From Isoetes taiwanensis (Eukaryota > Streptophyta > Lycopodiopsida > Isoetales > Isoetaceae), in the NCBI GenBank assembly GCA_021234155.1, contig JAJEKV010000003.1:17348386-17412385 (forward strand): DNA of 64,000 nt. Reading direction: 5' to 3'. Made by a program: the position numbers and the translations under genes. The notes beneath the pieces were generated by a model, which was not told where the DNA came from, did not search any database, and saw nothing but the letters and a program-made list of their open reading frames with translations. This document shows, in pieces, positions 34,601 through 47,700 of the stretch (its first letter is position 1; the number at the start of each line of letters is the position of its first letter).

Positions 34601-36489
34601 TAATTTACTTCACCAAATTATAATGTCATGGTAGTAGCAAAATCTTTATTTGCTTGTTGATTATGGCGTAGCAATGTCTTTCCTAATGGACACATTGCAA
34701 CGCCATTCGTGAATAATTTAAGCAAAAATTAGACATGTAAGTTGTATAAATCAATTATAAGAATCTATTTGCACAGAGAAACTAATGTTTATAAATTTGA
34801 AAAAAAAAAGGAAAATAATGTAAAGGATGTTTTTTGTAATTAATTGGTATTTTTTTGCAAAGCGGACTTGGAGAATTTGGATACGTAAAACTCCAGTTGG
34901 CCAAAATTCCTGGATATTCCCCGATTTGTTTAGAATAGGTATTTTTTGGGTTGTAAGTTTCTAGCGGCGCCACTTACAGCTGCCGCAAGTATATTTATTT
35001 AATAATCTATTCAAGTCAACAATAACAGCTTCAATGCACTCAAATAGTCTAGCAATAATGGTTTCAATGCACTCAAAATTTCATTTCAAAATGGATCACA
35101 CATAGTGACCAAATGATACATTGATCAAGCGGAGGCGATGATTTGGATCAAACACAAAACTTCGGGTTCAGCGGTCACGGTAGATATTTTAGAAACAAGG
35201 TCTTTAGCGCCGCGAGGGTTTGCCCTCTGTGGTCCGAGTGTGTCTTCATCACGGTCTGTTTTAAGTCATTTTGTGTTGGGTCTTGTTTGTGTTGTGTAGA
35301 GCCGTGTAAATGCTATGAATGCGTGTTGTCATTTTGTTAGCCCAAGAAGGTGCTCCTTATCTGTTTGGACTCAACTTATGACATGGTGAGATATTGAACG
35401 AACCCAAAGCCACGGCATTGCGGGAACATTGTCGGCATCGTGTCACCTTTCGTTTGTCCAACGGCAGCTTTAAGTGGTGGTGGCTGCGATCAGGCCTCAT
35501 CGTGGTTTTGGGCATTGTGGAATTGCCTCCACGTTGAAGGTGTTCTGGCAAAACCTTCAACCTCAATGGTTTAGAACCTCCGGGTTGCTTGAGGCAACCC
35601 TCACGAAGTGAAAAAATCCCAAGAAGAATGCTCAAACAGTGATTAAGAATATCTTTCCCTAAAGAGAAAAAAGTTTGCCTTGCAAGAATGCATGCCAAAT
35701 GCAAACTAGAGGGATTTTACTCATGATTCTTGGTTCTAGAGCTGCACAAGATCTTGAAGGATATTGGGAAAAAAGTCAGATAGATTTTGATAAGGGCAAA
35801 CTTATCAAACAAGCATTCCTAACCGGGTCAATTTTTGGTCAATATCCCTGGTAGAGAGCTAAATTTTCAAACTCGTGAATGTGGCTTCTTTTTGAGATCT
35901 GATGCTTCAATCCCTTTCTAAAATGTCTGCACACAATGTTCCAAAGTACCCTTTGCAGAGAAATGTATATCTTTTTTGGAATTTTAATTTTTTTTTTTAT
36001 GGCCGTCTGTCACAAAGTATGAACAGCAGAGAAATTTGGGATTTGCTAGATGTTTGGATGCACCTTTTTTGCTTTTCTATGCAGTATCAATGCCTACAAT
36101 GAGTGTACCAATCAACTGATGAAGGTTACTTAAGCAGAAAATATAAGTATGGAGTTGCATTTAAAGATTAATGACCCTATGATGCAGGCTTAAACTTCTA
36201 CCAAAGAATCAAACAAACATTATAACCACCATGAACTTATACTATAAATGTTAAGGTGCAGTGCTTCTACTTTTTCCTTTCTCTAAGCAAGATGCGAAGG
36301 CTAAGTAATGAATAGGAATGATGTTTATCACAAATTCGATAGGAAACACTCATAAATTTGTCAACAAGGCTCGGATTTTCATTCAACTCAGGATCACACA
36401 GGCAAACAATAATAATCCCAAGCACTAAGTCTTGGGCACAGGATGAAAAAGGTATACAATCAAGTAAACAACACAAATTTCTCAATAAT
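34601..36489. other. No recognised feature
   Basis: AT-rich sequence. A 115-residue minus frame at 35357-35704 has no family I recognise. No tRNA, repeat array or splice-consistent gene is visible. Confidence 0.45.
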
Positions 36490-37735
36490 TCATGCGAAAT
36501 GTCATGTTTGGAAGGCAGAGCCTAGCTCCAAATGTGCGAACCGGTTCTTCTTCAAGGTAATCGATCTGTCTTTCAGCTCAAAGCCCTCAAAAATCTTCTG
36601 AGAACAGAACCCCCTTCTAAAATTCCCCTGTTTAGCTCTGTTCTTGGCCAATCCGGCCTAATGTTTTATTTTTTAGCTTTTGTGATGAGTTCTTGGTGTC
36701 ATACGGGACAGTCCGGCAGCTCATGGTCATGATTGGGTGGTTGCTTCAAGCTAATTTGCCGGATCTTGGCATTTACAGAGATTAGGGTTCTTGGCAATTT
36801 TGCGAATTATCCCACAGGCCAAATTCATCTGGGAAGACCAAGGTATATAACAACAAACAAAATCAATATTACTAATAAATAACGTGTAATATCCCATCGG
36901 GCCTCGGTACCTCCATCCCCACCATGGGATATTCCACGTGTACAGTGATTGGCTAAGGAATCTTGGCTTTTGGGGTAGATAGGAAACATTTTTTGCAAAA
37001 ATAAGGTCAGGCGCGATTCCCAAGAAGTCATATTTGAAGGCCAAAATAGACGAATTTTTTGAATTTCTTTTTTGCAGAAAGGATCTTTTTTTATGCTCTA
37101 GAGGGTGGTGGAATCTTTTTTGCAAAGGAGCTCTTTTGAATTTTTGCCTTGAAAAAGGGTATATGGATGGTGATGTGGCATGTAGGCATGATGAATTGGC
37201 AATGTGAGGATGACATGGCAAGTAAGGGTGATGAGGTGTCAAGCAACTTGGCTAAGAATATTTTTTCTAGTCAAAACATGAGATGATGTGGAACTGATGT
37301 GTATGACATATGATGATGTGGAGGTGTGGGTGATGATGTGGCAAGATAATAAGTCACCCTTGTGAACTTATACACTTTAAAATGAAGATTTTTTACAAGG
37401 GATTGAATTCCAAAGGGGTGACACGTGTATGATGTGGCATGGCAATGAACGATGACATGTATGGTGACTTGGCCTTTTTGAATGATGTCATAGGTCAATT
37501 TAAGTGCCAATGCACATAATTTGCATTTTCTAGGCAAATTTTGACTCTTGATTGTTTCCTTTAGGAATTTTGCAAACTCTCTCACCATTTGACTTCTAGA
37601 GAGAGGAATTTGACCTTTGACTATGTGTGCAAAGATGCATTCTCCTTGTATATCTATGTTCAAATCAAAGTGTGAGCATGAGAATATGAAAATGTGTCTT
37701 GCTCTTCCATGCTGCCATAGCATGGCAGCATTATG
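36490..37735 (-). repeat. LTR of the minus-strand gypsy copy
   Basis: On the minus strand it begins near 37735 with TGCCATGCTATGGCAGCATGG-type sequence (inverted-repeat terminus). It carries the CCACATCATC words and a TATATA box near 36850-36842, then CCTGTGGGATAATTCG and CCAAGATCCGGCAA. It matches the 3' LTR at 27610-29000. The right (3') end near 36490 is approximate. The other LTR of this copy is not in the window. Confidence 0.7.
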
Positions 37736-38490
37736 CCAAACTAAAAGAACAGGCTGGTCCCCTAGCTTCTTCTTTGTTGCTTGATAATCAGAATAGAACT
37801 CCAGATAATTGCCAATGTGATGGTACGTTTGGCAATTCAATGAACCTCAATGGATTGAAGACAGATGGTGGTGATAGATTTTAGTTTGATGTGAATATGA
37901 ACATGGAAGTGATTTGCAAATGAACCTGCATGACAAATGTGATCATTAGTAAAGAATATAAGCTGCTAGATGGACATGTGACAACAGTTTAAAGGATTTG
38001 ATGGAAGAGAATGAAGAGTTAGTGCTTTATGTGGATCAAGGGCAACTCTTGTGCAGATGAGTATGGAATGTATGTCTCAGGGTGCACCTGCATGTGACAA
38101 GAGATTTGTTAGCCCAAATGAGCTGTTGTTGTGGCAGGAATGGCAGCAGCTATAGATATGAGGATGAATGAGGAGAAGTGAATGAGTATGGGATGAATGA
38201 CTGCAAATCCAGATGCTCCTGCATGGAATTCAGGGCTTTAGCAATATTAGTACTTGATTTGAACCTTGAATGAATTGACACCTGCACAAATCTTATGTTC
38301 TTACATTGGTAGTGTGGATCTTGAATTCAAACTAATTTATGCCAATACTAAAATTTGAAAACAAATGCTACATACCTGATACTCCTGAATTGGTTTTTGT
38401 CTTTTTCTTTTTGTTCTCTTTTTTGCTTTTTTGCAATATTAGTCAACCAAAGCAAACTAAACTAACCTACCTACAAGTTCCAAATGATCT
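37736..38490 (-). other. 3' internal region of the minus-strand gypsy copy
   Basis: Noncoding region between the integrase stop and the LTR. It shares words with 26640-26900 in inverted orientation, which confirms that both elements belong to one family. Confidence 0.6.
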
Positions 38491-39090
38491 TTAACTAAAC
38501 AAGCTTAAGGCAACATGTTGTTGCCAATACCTTTTCAAATGTAGGATATTGATAGGATTCAACAATTCTCTGCCATCAAGCACATCTTTTAGCCAATAAG
38601 AATCTTTTCCTGTTGTGCCAATAACTTCAAAAGGCCTTTCCCAAAGATTTTCAACTATGTCTTCCCTTGCTTTATTCCATTTCAAAATAAGCTCACCCGA
38701 TTTGAGGGTGCCTTGGAGTTTGTGAGCAGCCTTGAATGCTGCAATATCCTTGGCTTTTTTAATCATGACAGTATTTTCTGCCTCATACCTGTGCTCTTCA
38801 AGCTGCATTAATCTCACACACCTTTCCTTTAAAACCTCATCCATTTCTAAACTTATCTGGTATGCTAGTCTGAGTGATGGAAGTTCTAATTCAATTGGCA
38901 CTACAGACTCTACACCATAGACCAGACTAAAAGGTGTGTGTTTGATGGATGCCTTAATAGTAGTTCTATAGGCCCAAAGTGCATCATGGAGTTTTAAGTG
39001 CCAATCTTTTTTTGAAACGCTGATAGTCTTCTTCAGAATTGACTTAAGAACTTTATTGGTTGACTCTGCTTGGCTATTGCCCTGAGGGTA
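38491..39090 (-). pseudogene. Gypsy integrase C-terminal part, truncated by the assembly gap
   Basis: Open on the minus strand from the gap: YPQGNSQAESTN, LHDALWAYRTTIKASIKHTP, GVESVVPIELELPSLRLAYQ, GELILKWNKAREDI, YWLKDVLDGRELLNPINI, HLKRYWQQHVALSLFS and a stop. No stop interrupts the visible part, so this copy is better preserved than the one at 25217-26125. The catalytic core lies beyond the N gap and does not continue on its other side. Confidence 0.85.
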
Positions 39091-39100
39091 NNNNNNNNNN
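39091..39100. other. Assembly gap (10 N)
   Basis: Ten N bases sit inside the gypsy integrase frame. The sequence on the right does not translate as the rest of that integrase, so the flanks are probably ends of different contigs and the gap size is nominal. Confidence 0.99.
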
Positions 39101-40700
39101 TCAAATAAGGATGAGGGAAGATAGTTATAAGACTCCTTGAACAGTATAAACAATATGACTTCTGATGTGCCCACTGAATCTATGGAATGCTCCACCAACA
39201 TGAGTTGAGCAAACATCTTAGTTCCTTGGATGATTTCTTTCATCAATTTCTCGATAAATATCGTGATCTACAGAATCAATGGAAGAGCATGTACCGTGGA
39301 GATGTTAAGACATCGCCACTCATTGGCAAGCTTTTGAAGCATCAATTTGCAAATGCCACCCCACTTCAAGAGTGCTTAAGCAAGAAATAGAAGAAGCCAT
39401 CCCCTTTAATATGGAGTTCAAGCTAATATATAATAGTCTCTTTAAGAGTGCAAGGACGGATTAAGAAAGAGAAACTCCCCAAATATTTTAAAAAGGAAGG
39501 CAATCTTTAATATCAAAGAACAACTATGCGTGACTTAAAGCACAAGGAGTAAGAAAAATCTTCCATGCCACGATAATAGCCCTATTTTCGGCCATGTAGA
39601 TTCTATAAAGGCTCACTAAGATTAGAAGTAGCTACTCGGGCCTGCGTATGAAGAAGCATATAGTCGTATATCCAAGAATGCCGCTTTGTATCAAGCAGAC
39701 AAAGGCGTAACAACATCTAATCCTGTGGAGTTTTGGAACCTTGGCAGTTCCAGACGCCAAGCTCCGGGAGTCATCAACATGGATTTATGAAGGGCCTCCA
39801 AGGACAACAAGAAGCTTTGAGGCCTTGATGGTTGTGGTAGATAACTTTATCAAAAGGGCACACCTTGCCATGCTACACCACAGATGAGCTTTGATCTAGC
39901 CTTGTTGTCTACATAAGAGATTTTTTTCGTGTTGTTAAAATGCCCTGATTGATCATCACCTATAGAACCAAGTTCTTTAGTAATATTTAGCAAGACGCCT
40001 TCAACATGATCCGCACCAACACAATTTTAGAGAACACATTGAGAAACTATGATTGGAACAAGCAATCTAAATGGATCGACACATCCACTGGGTCGAAGTT
40101 ATGTACAATAATAAGCAAGAGTCATTTTAAAATGTCTCCTCCATGATGGCCATAGCTATCAATGCTTGACCTTAGTTATGTGGCATAACCTAGCGCCAAG
40201 GTAGAAGTTTTCTCAACAACGACAATGATATGCCGCAGCTTGCGGTGGAAGTATGAAAATATCTTCAAACAGACGGGCACATCAGAAGAGTCTAGCAGAT
40301 AGACATAAAACTCCTCGAGTTTGTTTTGTTGTGAGAGATAAAGTTTGGCTCAAGTAGAGAAAAAAAGTTTGGCTCCAAGGTGGCCAGGACCCTTCAAGAT
40401 TTTAGAGCTAGTAGGGAGCCAAATATACAAGCTCGACTTGCCCGCACATCTAAAGTCCATAAGGTCTTCCATGTGAGCCGGGTTGAAAGGCACAAACCAA
40501 ACCTTATGAGGTTTTTGATACTCCAACTTTGTTGGAGATGACAGAGAACAAGTTGAAATTGTGCCTCGAATTGCTTTGATAAGGCATTCAAGAAAACCAG
40601 AGGTCTCTGCCCTCCAATATTTGGTCATGGGAAGCGCCAGTCGTGGAAGATGAACGTGGGTACCGCTGTGATTTAGAGAAGCAATAACCCGACTTCATGA
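39101..40700 (+). mobile_element. Ruined Ty3/gypsy pol (chromovirus-like integrase end)
   Basis: Across frames, plus-strand words MDL(x)RASKDN(T)K, FEALMVVVDNFIKRAHLAM and TYRTKFFSNI recall the integrase core. After 40361, GPFKILELVGSQIYKLDLPA and KVHKVFHVSRVERH match the C-terminal domain of chromovirus-type gypsy elements. Stops occur every few dozen codons. The 67-residue frame at 39187-39390 is unassigned. It is a different lineage from the element on the other side of the gap. Confidence 0.65.
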
Positions 40701-41511
40701 GGGGAGTTTGATGGGCGCAGTCGCCCGAACTTCTCGACACTCTGCGCTGTGGTTAGCTTAGTATGTTTCTTAGTTAGTTTTAGTGCCGTGCATATGTATT
40801 CTAGCTAGTAGAAGTGCATATGCCGTAACCTTGAAACATGTAGGCTTATGATGGATACACCCTTAAGGCATTCCCAGGGCCAACACGAACCAGAGGCGCA
40901 TGACCGTGAGGGCATGCGAGAGAGGAAGTGAGGCATGGTGGGCGGCGATGGGACATCCACGATGATCTCTATGCCACGCATGTGGGCACGCGACCAAATG
41001 CCATATGGGGGGTGGTGAGGTATAAGTGATCATACAGATGATGGGATCGTGGACGCCTCAGCTTAAACCCCTGGGGCATGAGGCATCGGGAGTACCACCA
41101 CGGGAATCGAAAACAAGGTAGCACTTGATCATGGGGCAATGATAGGATCATCTTAAATGGTCCTTAAGCTCAAACCCTTATGGGGCCATGATCGAGTGCA
41201 AGGTAGTAGGGCAACCTTGAGCTAGTAGTTCGGGGCTCAAGGAGGTAATTAGGGGGTGGTCCCCAAAACCACAAACTTATTAACTTATATAACGAATGTG
41301 CTACTTTTGCAGCAGCTGAAGGGAAGCATGAAGGAGGGAGCACGTTATTAGAAGATAGGAGTCATAGATTTTAGACTAACTATGAACTCCTAAATTTGTT
41401 GTAATAATATTATATGTGTATACTTCCATAATGATAGTTGCTATGACTATATAATTTTGTATAACTTATAAATATAGCCTTATAATTACATAATAAGTAA
41501 TTAACTAAAAG
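40701..41511. other. Possible LTR after the chromovirus-like pol; otherwise unassigned
   Basis: A GAGGGGAG purine word at about 40699 precedes TGATGGGCGCAGTCGCC, which could be a polypurine tract and LTR start. No matching second LTR lies in the window, so this remains tentative. Confidence 0.35.
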
Positions 41512-43250
41512 TTGATCTTTTCAATAGAGTTAAGTCTCTATTCTTGTTGTGAGTTTTGGCAGGATGTTGCAGTTCGTCACCTTAGCGTAACGTCGAGGAC
41601 AACATTATCCTGTTGGGAGAATGTGACGCCCGTGGAAATATACACCATAAATACATGTGATATTCGTAAGTCCGGAGTCACTATACAAGTCATCTTCATA
41701 GCCTTGTATATCATAGATTGTGGCACTAGGGGGCATGACTAAGTTATTCATATAACTTAGCCAACCTTAGGTTAAGACCATTTTCCACGGGCCTTTAACC
41801 TATTGGCACCCGCCACACCTGACTTACCCTATTGGTTTTCGGCATAATATGTGAACCTATAACCTATAAAGGCCTAAACCCTAACCCTAGGCCTCTTTTC
41901 TCGCTTCAAGAGGTCCTGGGAACCTTCTTCGCTACCGAACCGCTTTCGAGAACCGCTTTGCCGTGGCACAAGATAGCATGGTGCCCCCCAGAGCGTGAGC
42001 GCACGCCAGAGTGGGGAGCTACCTCAACACTCAAGACCATGGAGACGCCAGATTGGGAGGGGAGCTTGCCAGGAGCGTGTATGTAGAGTAGTGCTCTTAG
42101 TAGTTCATTTAGCACCCGTAGATGGGTTAGTATTTTGTATCTAGAGTAGAGCCATCCCAGAATTTTTGTTGAACATCTTGAACCCTAATCAAGGAACCCT
42201 AAACCGTAAGTTAGATATGTATGATTAGGTTAAGATGTTCTTATGATGATTATCATGTTATGATGCTATGTGATGTTGGTTGATCATGTTGCTCATCTTG
42301 TATTGGGAAGGGGGTAGAGACCCAGTAGCTATTATGTAGTATGTCCTAGTTAGATCCCCTTAGTTCCTATTATACGTGGTTCAGGCATAAGAGCCCACCT
42401 GGGCCACTGTGGGCTAAGTGATGTGACTCAAAGACTACATAACGGGCTAGAGGAGATACTCTGAGGGCGTGTCCCCGCCAGCTGGCTAATGGGGACCCCA
42501 TAGCGGGCTAGACTTATGGCCTGGCCACTTTTGTGGGCCGGGCACGGGTCCGACACCTCCGGGGGCAATGGTGTCGCCCGCCTCCTCGTGAGCGGGGTGT
42601 GCCTAGCTCCTCGCTTTGGGGGTTTGGGTTAATCGTAATGTCGCCACGATTTTTAGCCTGCGGGAACCTCTAGACCTCCTGAAGGGAGATGCAACCCTTC
42701 CCGCCCATCGGACGGGAGATGCAACCCGGAGTAGTCTCGGCGGGGTGATGCCATGGGATTGCGATCCGCAAGGCTAGAGTCATGCCGAATTGACGATCTA
42801 GCCCATCCGCAGTATGCATGAGGGGCTGGATGGAGTGGTCAACCCTAGCTATTGTCTATAGCCGCCCTCTCCATTGTTATGACTCACCGCTCTATCTTGA
42901 GGCCTAGCCACCCACCAACCTCCTCATGAGTCTTTGCCATGGGTAGGAGCTCTCATGTTTTATGGCATATGTTTATCTTCTCTCCAGAGCTATGGATATG
43001 TGGATGGGCTACCCTTCAAGGTAGTATGATGTGTTGTTATTGCTAGTTCTCGACGTTGTTTATGCTTCCACTGGATAGAGCCCATAGGGAAGGGGCGAAG
43101 ACATCAGTGTCCCCTTCCAGCACTAAGGTGATCCCAGTGAGGGATAGACGGAGGGGTCTGCAAGGGCCTTGAGGACCTGGATGGGGGGATTTCCTATGGA
43201 GTGTAATTAGTTAATATTTAGGTCTTGAATTAGTGCAAAATACCAAAAAG
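41512..43250 (+). mobile_element. LTR-like sequence, GC-rich, of another gypsy element
   Basis: GGGAGAA followed by TGTGACGCCCG at about 41613-41631 is the common polypurine-tract/LTR-start arrangement of plant gypsy elements. A TATA-like CCTATAAAGG lies near 41862-41871, followed by CCTAAACCCTAACCC. The 42400-42900 part is GC-rich, with GCGGGCTAG and GGGAGATGCAACCC words repeated. No coding domain is visible. Confidence 0.45.
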
Positions 43251-43984
43251 ATAGAAGATTTTTTTTAAATAAAAGTTTAGCCAAATGTAAGAAAATACGT
43301 GTGGCAAAATTTTAAAAGTTTAGCTAAATATTAGAAGCTTTCACCTCATCTTTTGGCATACTTTAGCCAAGTCTATTTCACCACTTTGAATATAAAAGTT
43401 CTTAATTTTTTCCCCGTATGTATTATAGAGTCGGATTGGCGTAGGTCGATTCAGCCGACGGACGAACTTTGCATTTCTTCACCCACATCATGTGTGTGAA
43501 GGTTAGTGGAGTTGTTTCGCACACTAGGGTGGGGATGGCAAGATCCGATTATCCCTCATCATCTTTTGGTTCGGGTTTAGATGCTCTTAGTCACCGAAGA
43601 ATTTTCAACATGGCAACCATCTCACGACGAAGTTTCTCAAAGGCAGGAGGACCCTCTCTCCTATTCAATTGTGTAACCATAAGGATGAGCTCGGAAGGTG
43701 AGAGTAGCACACCTACAAAAGAAATAGGCAAAGGTACAAATGGAGGCACAACAATAAGTCTAGACCAATGGCCTTTAAATCCTTGGATTGGCTACGCCTA
43801 GATAATCTAAGTAGCACAAAATTACAACTATCATTAACATTAACCTTTCTTTGTACCCTTTGGGCCTCCATGCCCCTTTCGGTGTTTGGGTCTCTATCAT
43901 GTCTTATTACACACTCTAGAGTTCTAAGCCGAGACAAAGGGAAGTACATCCAGTCTCATGAACAACAAAAGCCGATCCAGTCTA

Positions 43985-44215
43985 ACATGAAAAGGAAGTA
44001 CCACACCTATCCTTTAAATATACAAACATAGACATCATATTCACCCGCAACTTTGAGGTATGTTAGAAGTCGGCATCGAACCCGAGACCTCATTGCAAGC
44101 CAAATGCTACCGAGCCGTATGTACCCAAACCTATATTTTCCATCAATTTGCCGGGAGAGAGTGACTCCGGAGTGAGGTTCGATCACCAATTGGAGAAACA
44201 ATTGATCGACCAGAA
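43985..44215 (-). mobile_element. tRNA-derived SINE-like element, copy B
   Basis: Same element as at 700-960, with the A-box-like and B-box-like words intact on the minus strand. It lies upstream of the copy B EAF1 start. Confidence 0.6.
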
Positions 44216-44768
44216 GGTACGGCAAATTTGGTTTTCCAAAAATGTTACGTCAAAAATTATTGCTCGGTGATTATCGAAATCTGAGAATCGGTCGGTGGTC
44301 GCGTTAAATGGCGTTGGTTTCAGGAAGCCGATGGCGCCATTGCCACCGACAAAAAAGAGAGAGATTAAATTGAAAGGGGCCACCAGTTGATAAACAGGCA
44401 TGAAATGGGAGTGCAAGCTGTAGCTGGACCTCATGCAAAGCCATGGAACACAATGATCTGATAGGGGATCTAGGTTTGATATGGTGCCTAGGTTAACTTT
44501 GTAATTTCTTTTACATCTTTCAGCACGTAACTGAAACTCTGCAGCTACAGGTGGCAGAGGGCAGTCAAGGGAACAATTGAATGGGATGCAAGTAAATCCC
44601 TTTCTGTTTTTGGTTATTTGAACTTATTAATCCTCTGTTTGACTTATCAATTGATATCAGATACGAACAAAGGCAAGCTATCATTGAAGGAACTGTTAAT
44701 TTGATGGGAACATTGACCCTGGATTAGAGCCAGGGTCATAATTCCTAGTCAATGTGGAGTAAGATTCC

Positions 44769-47700
44769 ATGGGCACAGGAGCTGGTGCTACAACCATAGT
44801 AGATGGAAGGCCTTCTCCACAGCGGTCTGCAATTGAAAAGGCTCAAGCTGAACTCAGGTAGAATTGTTTACTGATTGTTATGATGGATTTCATTGCTGAT
44901 ATTGGTTGTATAGGCATGAGGTAGCTGTTCGTGAGCAGCGGAGGAGAGAATTGGAGTTTTTGGAGAGGGTAAGAGGCAAAATGTTATTACATTCTATGCT
45001 GGTTTTCTGGCCATGTTGATATAACCTAGCACATGGTCTACAGGGGGAAACCCATTAGATTTTGTCTTCGTGGAGGAGTCACCTTAGCAATCAATGCATA
45101 TCCCCTATCTGAGCAATCCCTGGCAAGGTATAACACACTGTTCATCATTAAATATTTGCATTTTTATTCAGCAACTGATAAACTTGTATCGAATGGGCAG
45201 TGAAGGTGTTGCCACCAACAGAAGCACTAGCAATGAAAGAGCTGACACTTATGTAAACTGTCATGACAACACCACTGAAGTGGACAGTTCAAGGCTACTA
45301 GTATCTGATGGAAAAGCAAACAGTGTATCTGCTAATAAATCACACGCCCAGTTGTGTTAGGAGCTGAAGAGGAAGAAAATTTTTCCTACAATGGAAGTCT
45401 CGATAAAAAAAGCCCAGCCTCAAACAACCAGAAGCAAAGAGATTAAAGATCAATTTGGTAACGGGCATACATGTGCAAACCCACTTGGCGAGGGATTGCC
45501 CATGTTGCGTACTAGTGCTCCTTTGCCTCATCCACATACTGCAAATGTCTGCGAAAATAGAATGGATGCAAGAGCAGATGAGTCAATGCATTCATTAATA
45601 TCAGCATGCGATGCCCGTGATCTTGGTTGATCAGAATACGCCATTAACAATGATGCGCATTGTCTGTTCACTTTCCTAAAGACAAGCAACCTAACAGCCA
45701 TATTTTGCCAGTTATGGATCTGTCTGCTGCAGTGAGCAACCGGATTGAGACCATAGAGGAAAGTGTCTGTACAAATAACCGTAATGAGTCTGAGAAGGAA
45801 AAGACCTATCTAGAAAATAATGGAAAGCCTTCTGATGATAGTTGCTCTAATCAGTCAATGAATGCCATGCAGATGTTGACAATTCTCTGAACATTTGCAA
45901 GGCTAGATGTAGCTCCACAATGCCTTCTGTAAAAGTATTAGCAAAGCTGGATAATAGCAGCTAACGATGTAACCTCCAGCCTGGGGTTCCCACTGTCACT
46001 GATGTAGATAGGGACAATTCACCCTTTCTTAATGTGAAGGTAGAAGATTGTACAATTAAGCTTTCTGGCAACCACGTGTCACCTACACCAGATACTAATG
46101 GAGTAGATGGAAGTAAGCTTTATCTTTACCGTAAATATTAAATGTGATCATATAATAGCTCGCATTTGCAGTCCCATTAGTTCAAATTATTTTCAAGTGT
46201 GCATTCATGACCTGGAGTAAACTGCGCTTAATGTCTGAATATTATAATACAGGAAAATGCAGGACGACTTTGTCAGCTGTTGCTATAAAGGCCCATGAGG
46301 ATATGATTCTTGAAGAAGCTGAATCTATAAAGGTTTGCATGCAACATTCTTTTGTTGAAATTAATACCTTAACCCTTTATTGGGCACCTTGTAGCATGTC
46401 CGTTCAAGTACACAGATTTGTTGGGAAATTTGTTGCTGCCATGTAATTTACATAAAACGTCTTGGCAAGATTAGCTTACTCAGCATTTGCAGAGATCCCT
46501 TACTTAGATGTGCTGAAAAGATTTTCATTGATGGGGTGCCATGAGACCAGGGAGTGATGACAAGAAATGAATTTTAGCATCGAGGACAGCGTTGGCTGTT
46601 TGAATTATTTTTCTTAGGAGTAACTTTAGCCTTACTGCTTTTCAGAAAAGAAAAGGAAAGGGAAGGAAGGAAAGGAGGAAAGATTTATTAACGCCTAAAG
46701 AAGATCCATAGGGTCTATGCAACCAGGAACATACAAATCTGTGGATTTGCAAAGAGGGGAATTCACTAAAAACATCAATCCTAATTTCATTAGTAAGAAG
46801 ATCCAGCCGCAATTTTAGCTCCTCCAAGAAATGCTCTGATTTCAGCATTTAGCCTCTTTTTTCCGATTATGACTTCTTCTGGAAAGTTTGCTTGTGCTTC
46901 TGTTTTGATGCTCCCTCATTTTATTTCCTTAGAGGTCGCTTTGCCCTTTTGACATCATGAAGTTTTTCTTTCTTGGAGAGCTGTCCAACTTCCCACTTTG
47001 TTGTGACCTTACATCAAGAAGAAAAATGAAGAGATTTCTGTTTGGCTTAGCCCTTGGGCTGATCCTGTTTCTATTTTTTGGTTTATGAGCAAGCTCAGGA
47101 ACAAAATGAACTGGTCATAGTACTTCATAAGCTGTTGGATGATGGTCTCTTTTCTCTGCAAATGTGAGCCAATAACGGGCAAAAACTCCAAGAAGGTTCA
47201 GAGGCAACCCTCTGTAGTGCCTGATGCACTCGGGTCAATGAGGCTGATAGTATTTGAATTCACTGGGGCTCGAGGCTTTTAGAACTTTGAGCTGCCAGAT
47301 TTTTATGTGAATGCAGAAAGCCAGTTATTACAAGTACAGCACCCTTTGATGGCTGTCTCTGTACCATCGCCATCCAAATGTCTGGAACACATGTTATCAT
47401 CTTCTATACAACTAGGCAAAGATGTATCAAACGGAGACTGCATTTGGAGGCTAATCTTTCCATCTTTTCTTTGCTGTGGAAAAGCAACTTGAATTGCCTC
47501 TATAGTTTGATGTGGCAAAACCATTTGTATGTGATCTTTCAAAGCAAAAGACCCCCTGCTTTCCCAGGCTGTGCATGATCCGGAAGCTGCTGCCGACTCC
47601 TGGGGCAGTTGACCAGACAATTTTTTCAGGATCATCCACATGAAAAACTGACAGGGCACTTCCCATTTCGGCATTCCATTTCATGATGAAGCCATGGTCA

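Noticed and set aside
35357-35704. 115-residue minus-strand frame as a gene
   Set aside because: No motif, no splice context and no duplicate to support it.
41870-41892. Interstitial telomere repeat (CCTAAACCCTAACCC)
   Set aside because: Only two to three imperfect units, just after a TATA-like word. Such words are common at plant transcription starts and LTRs.
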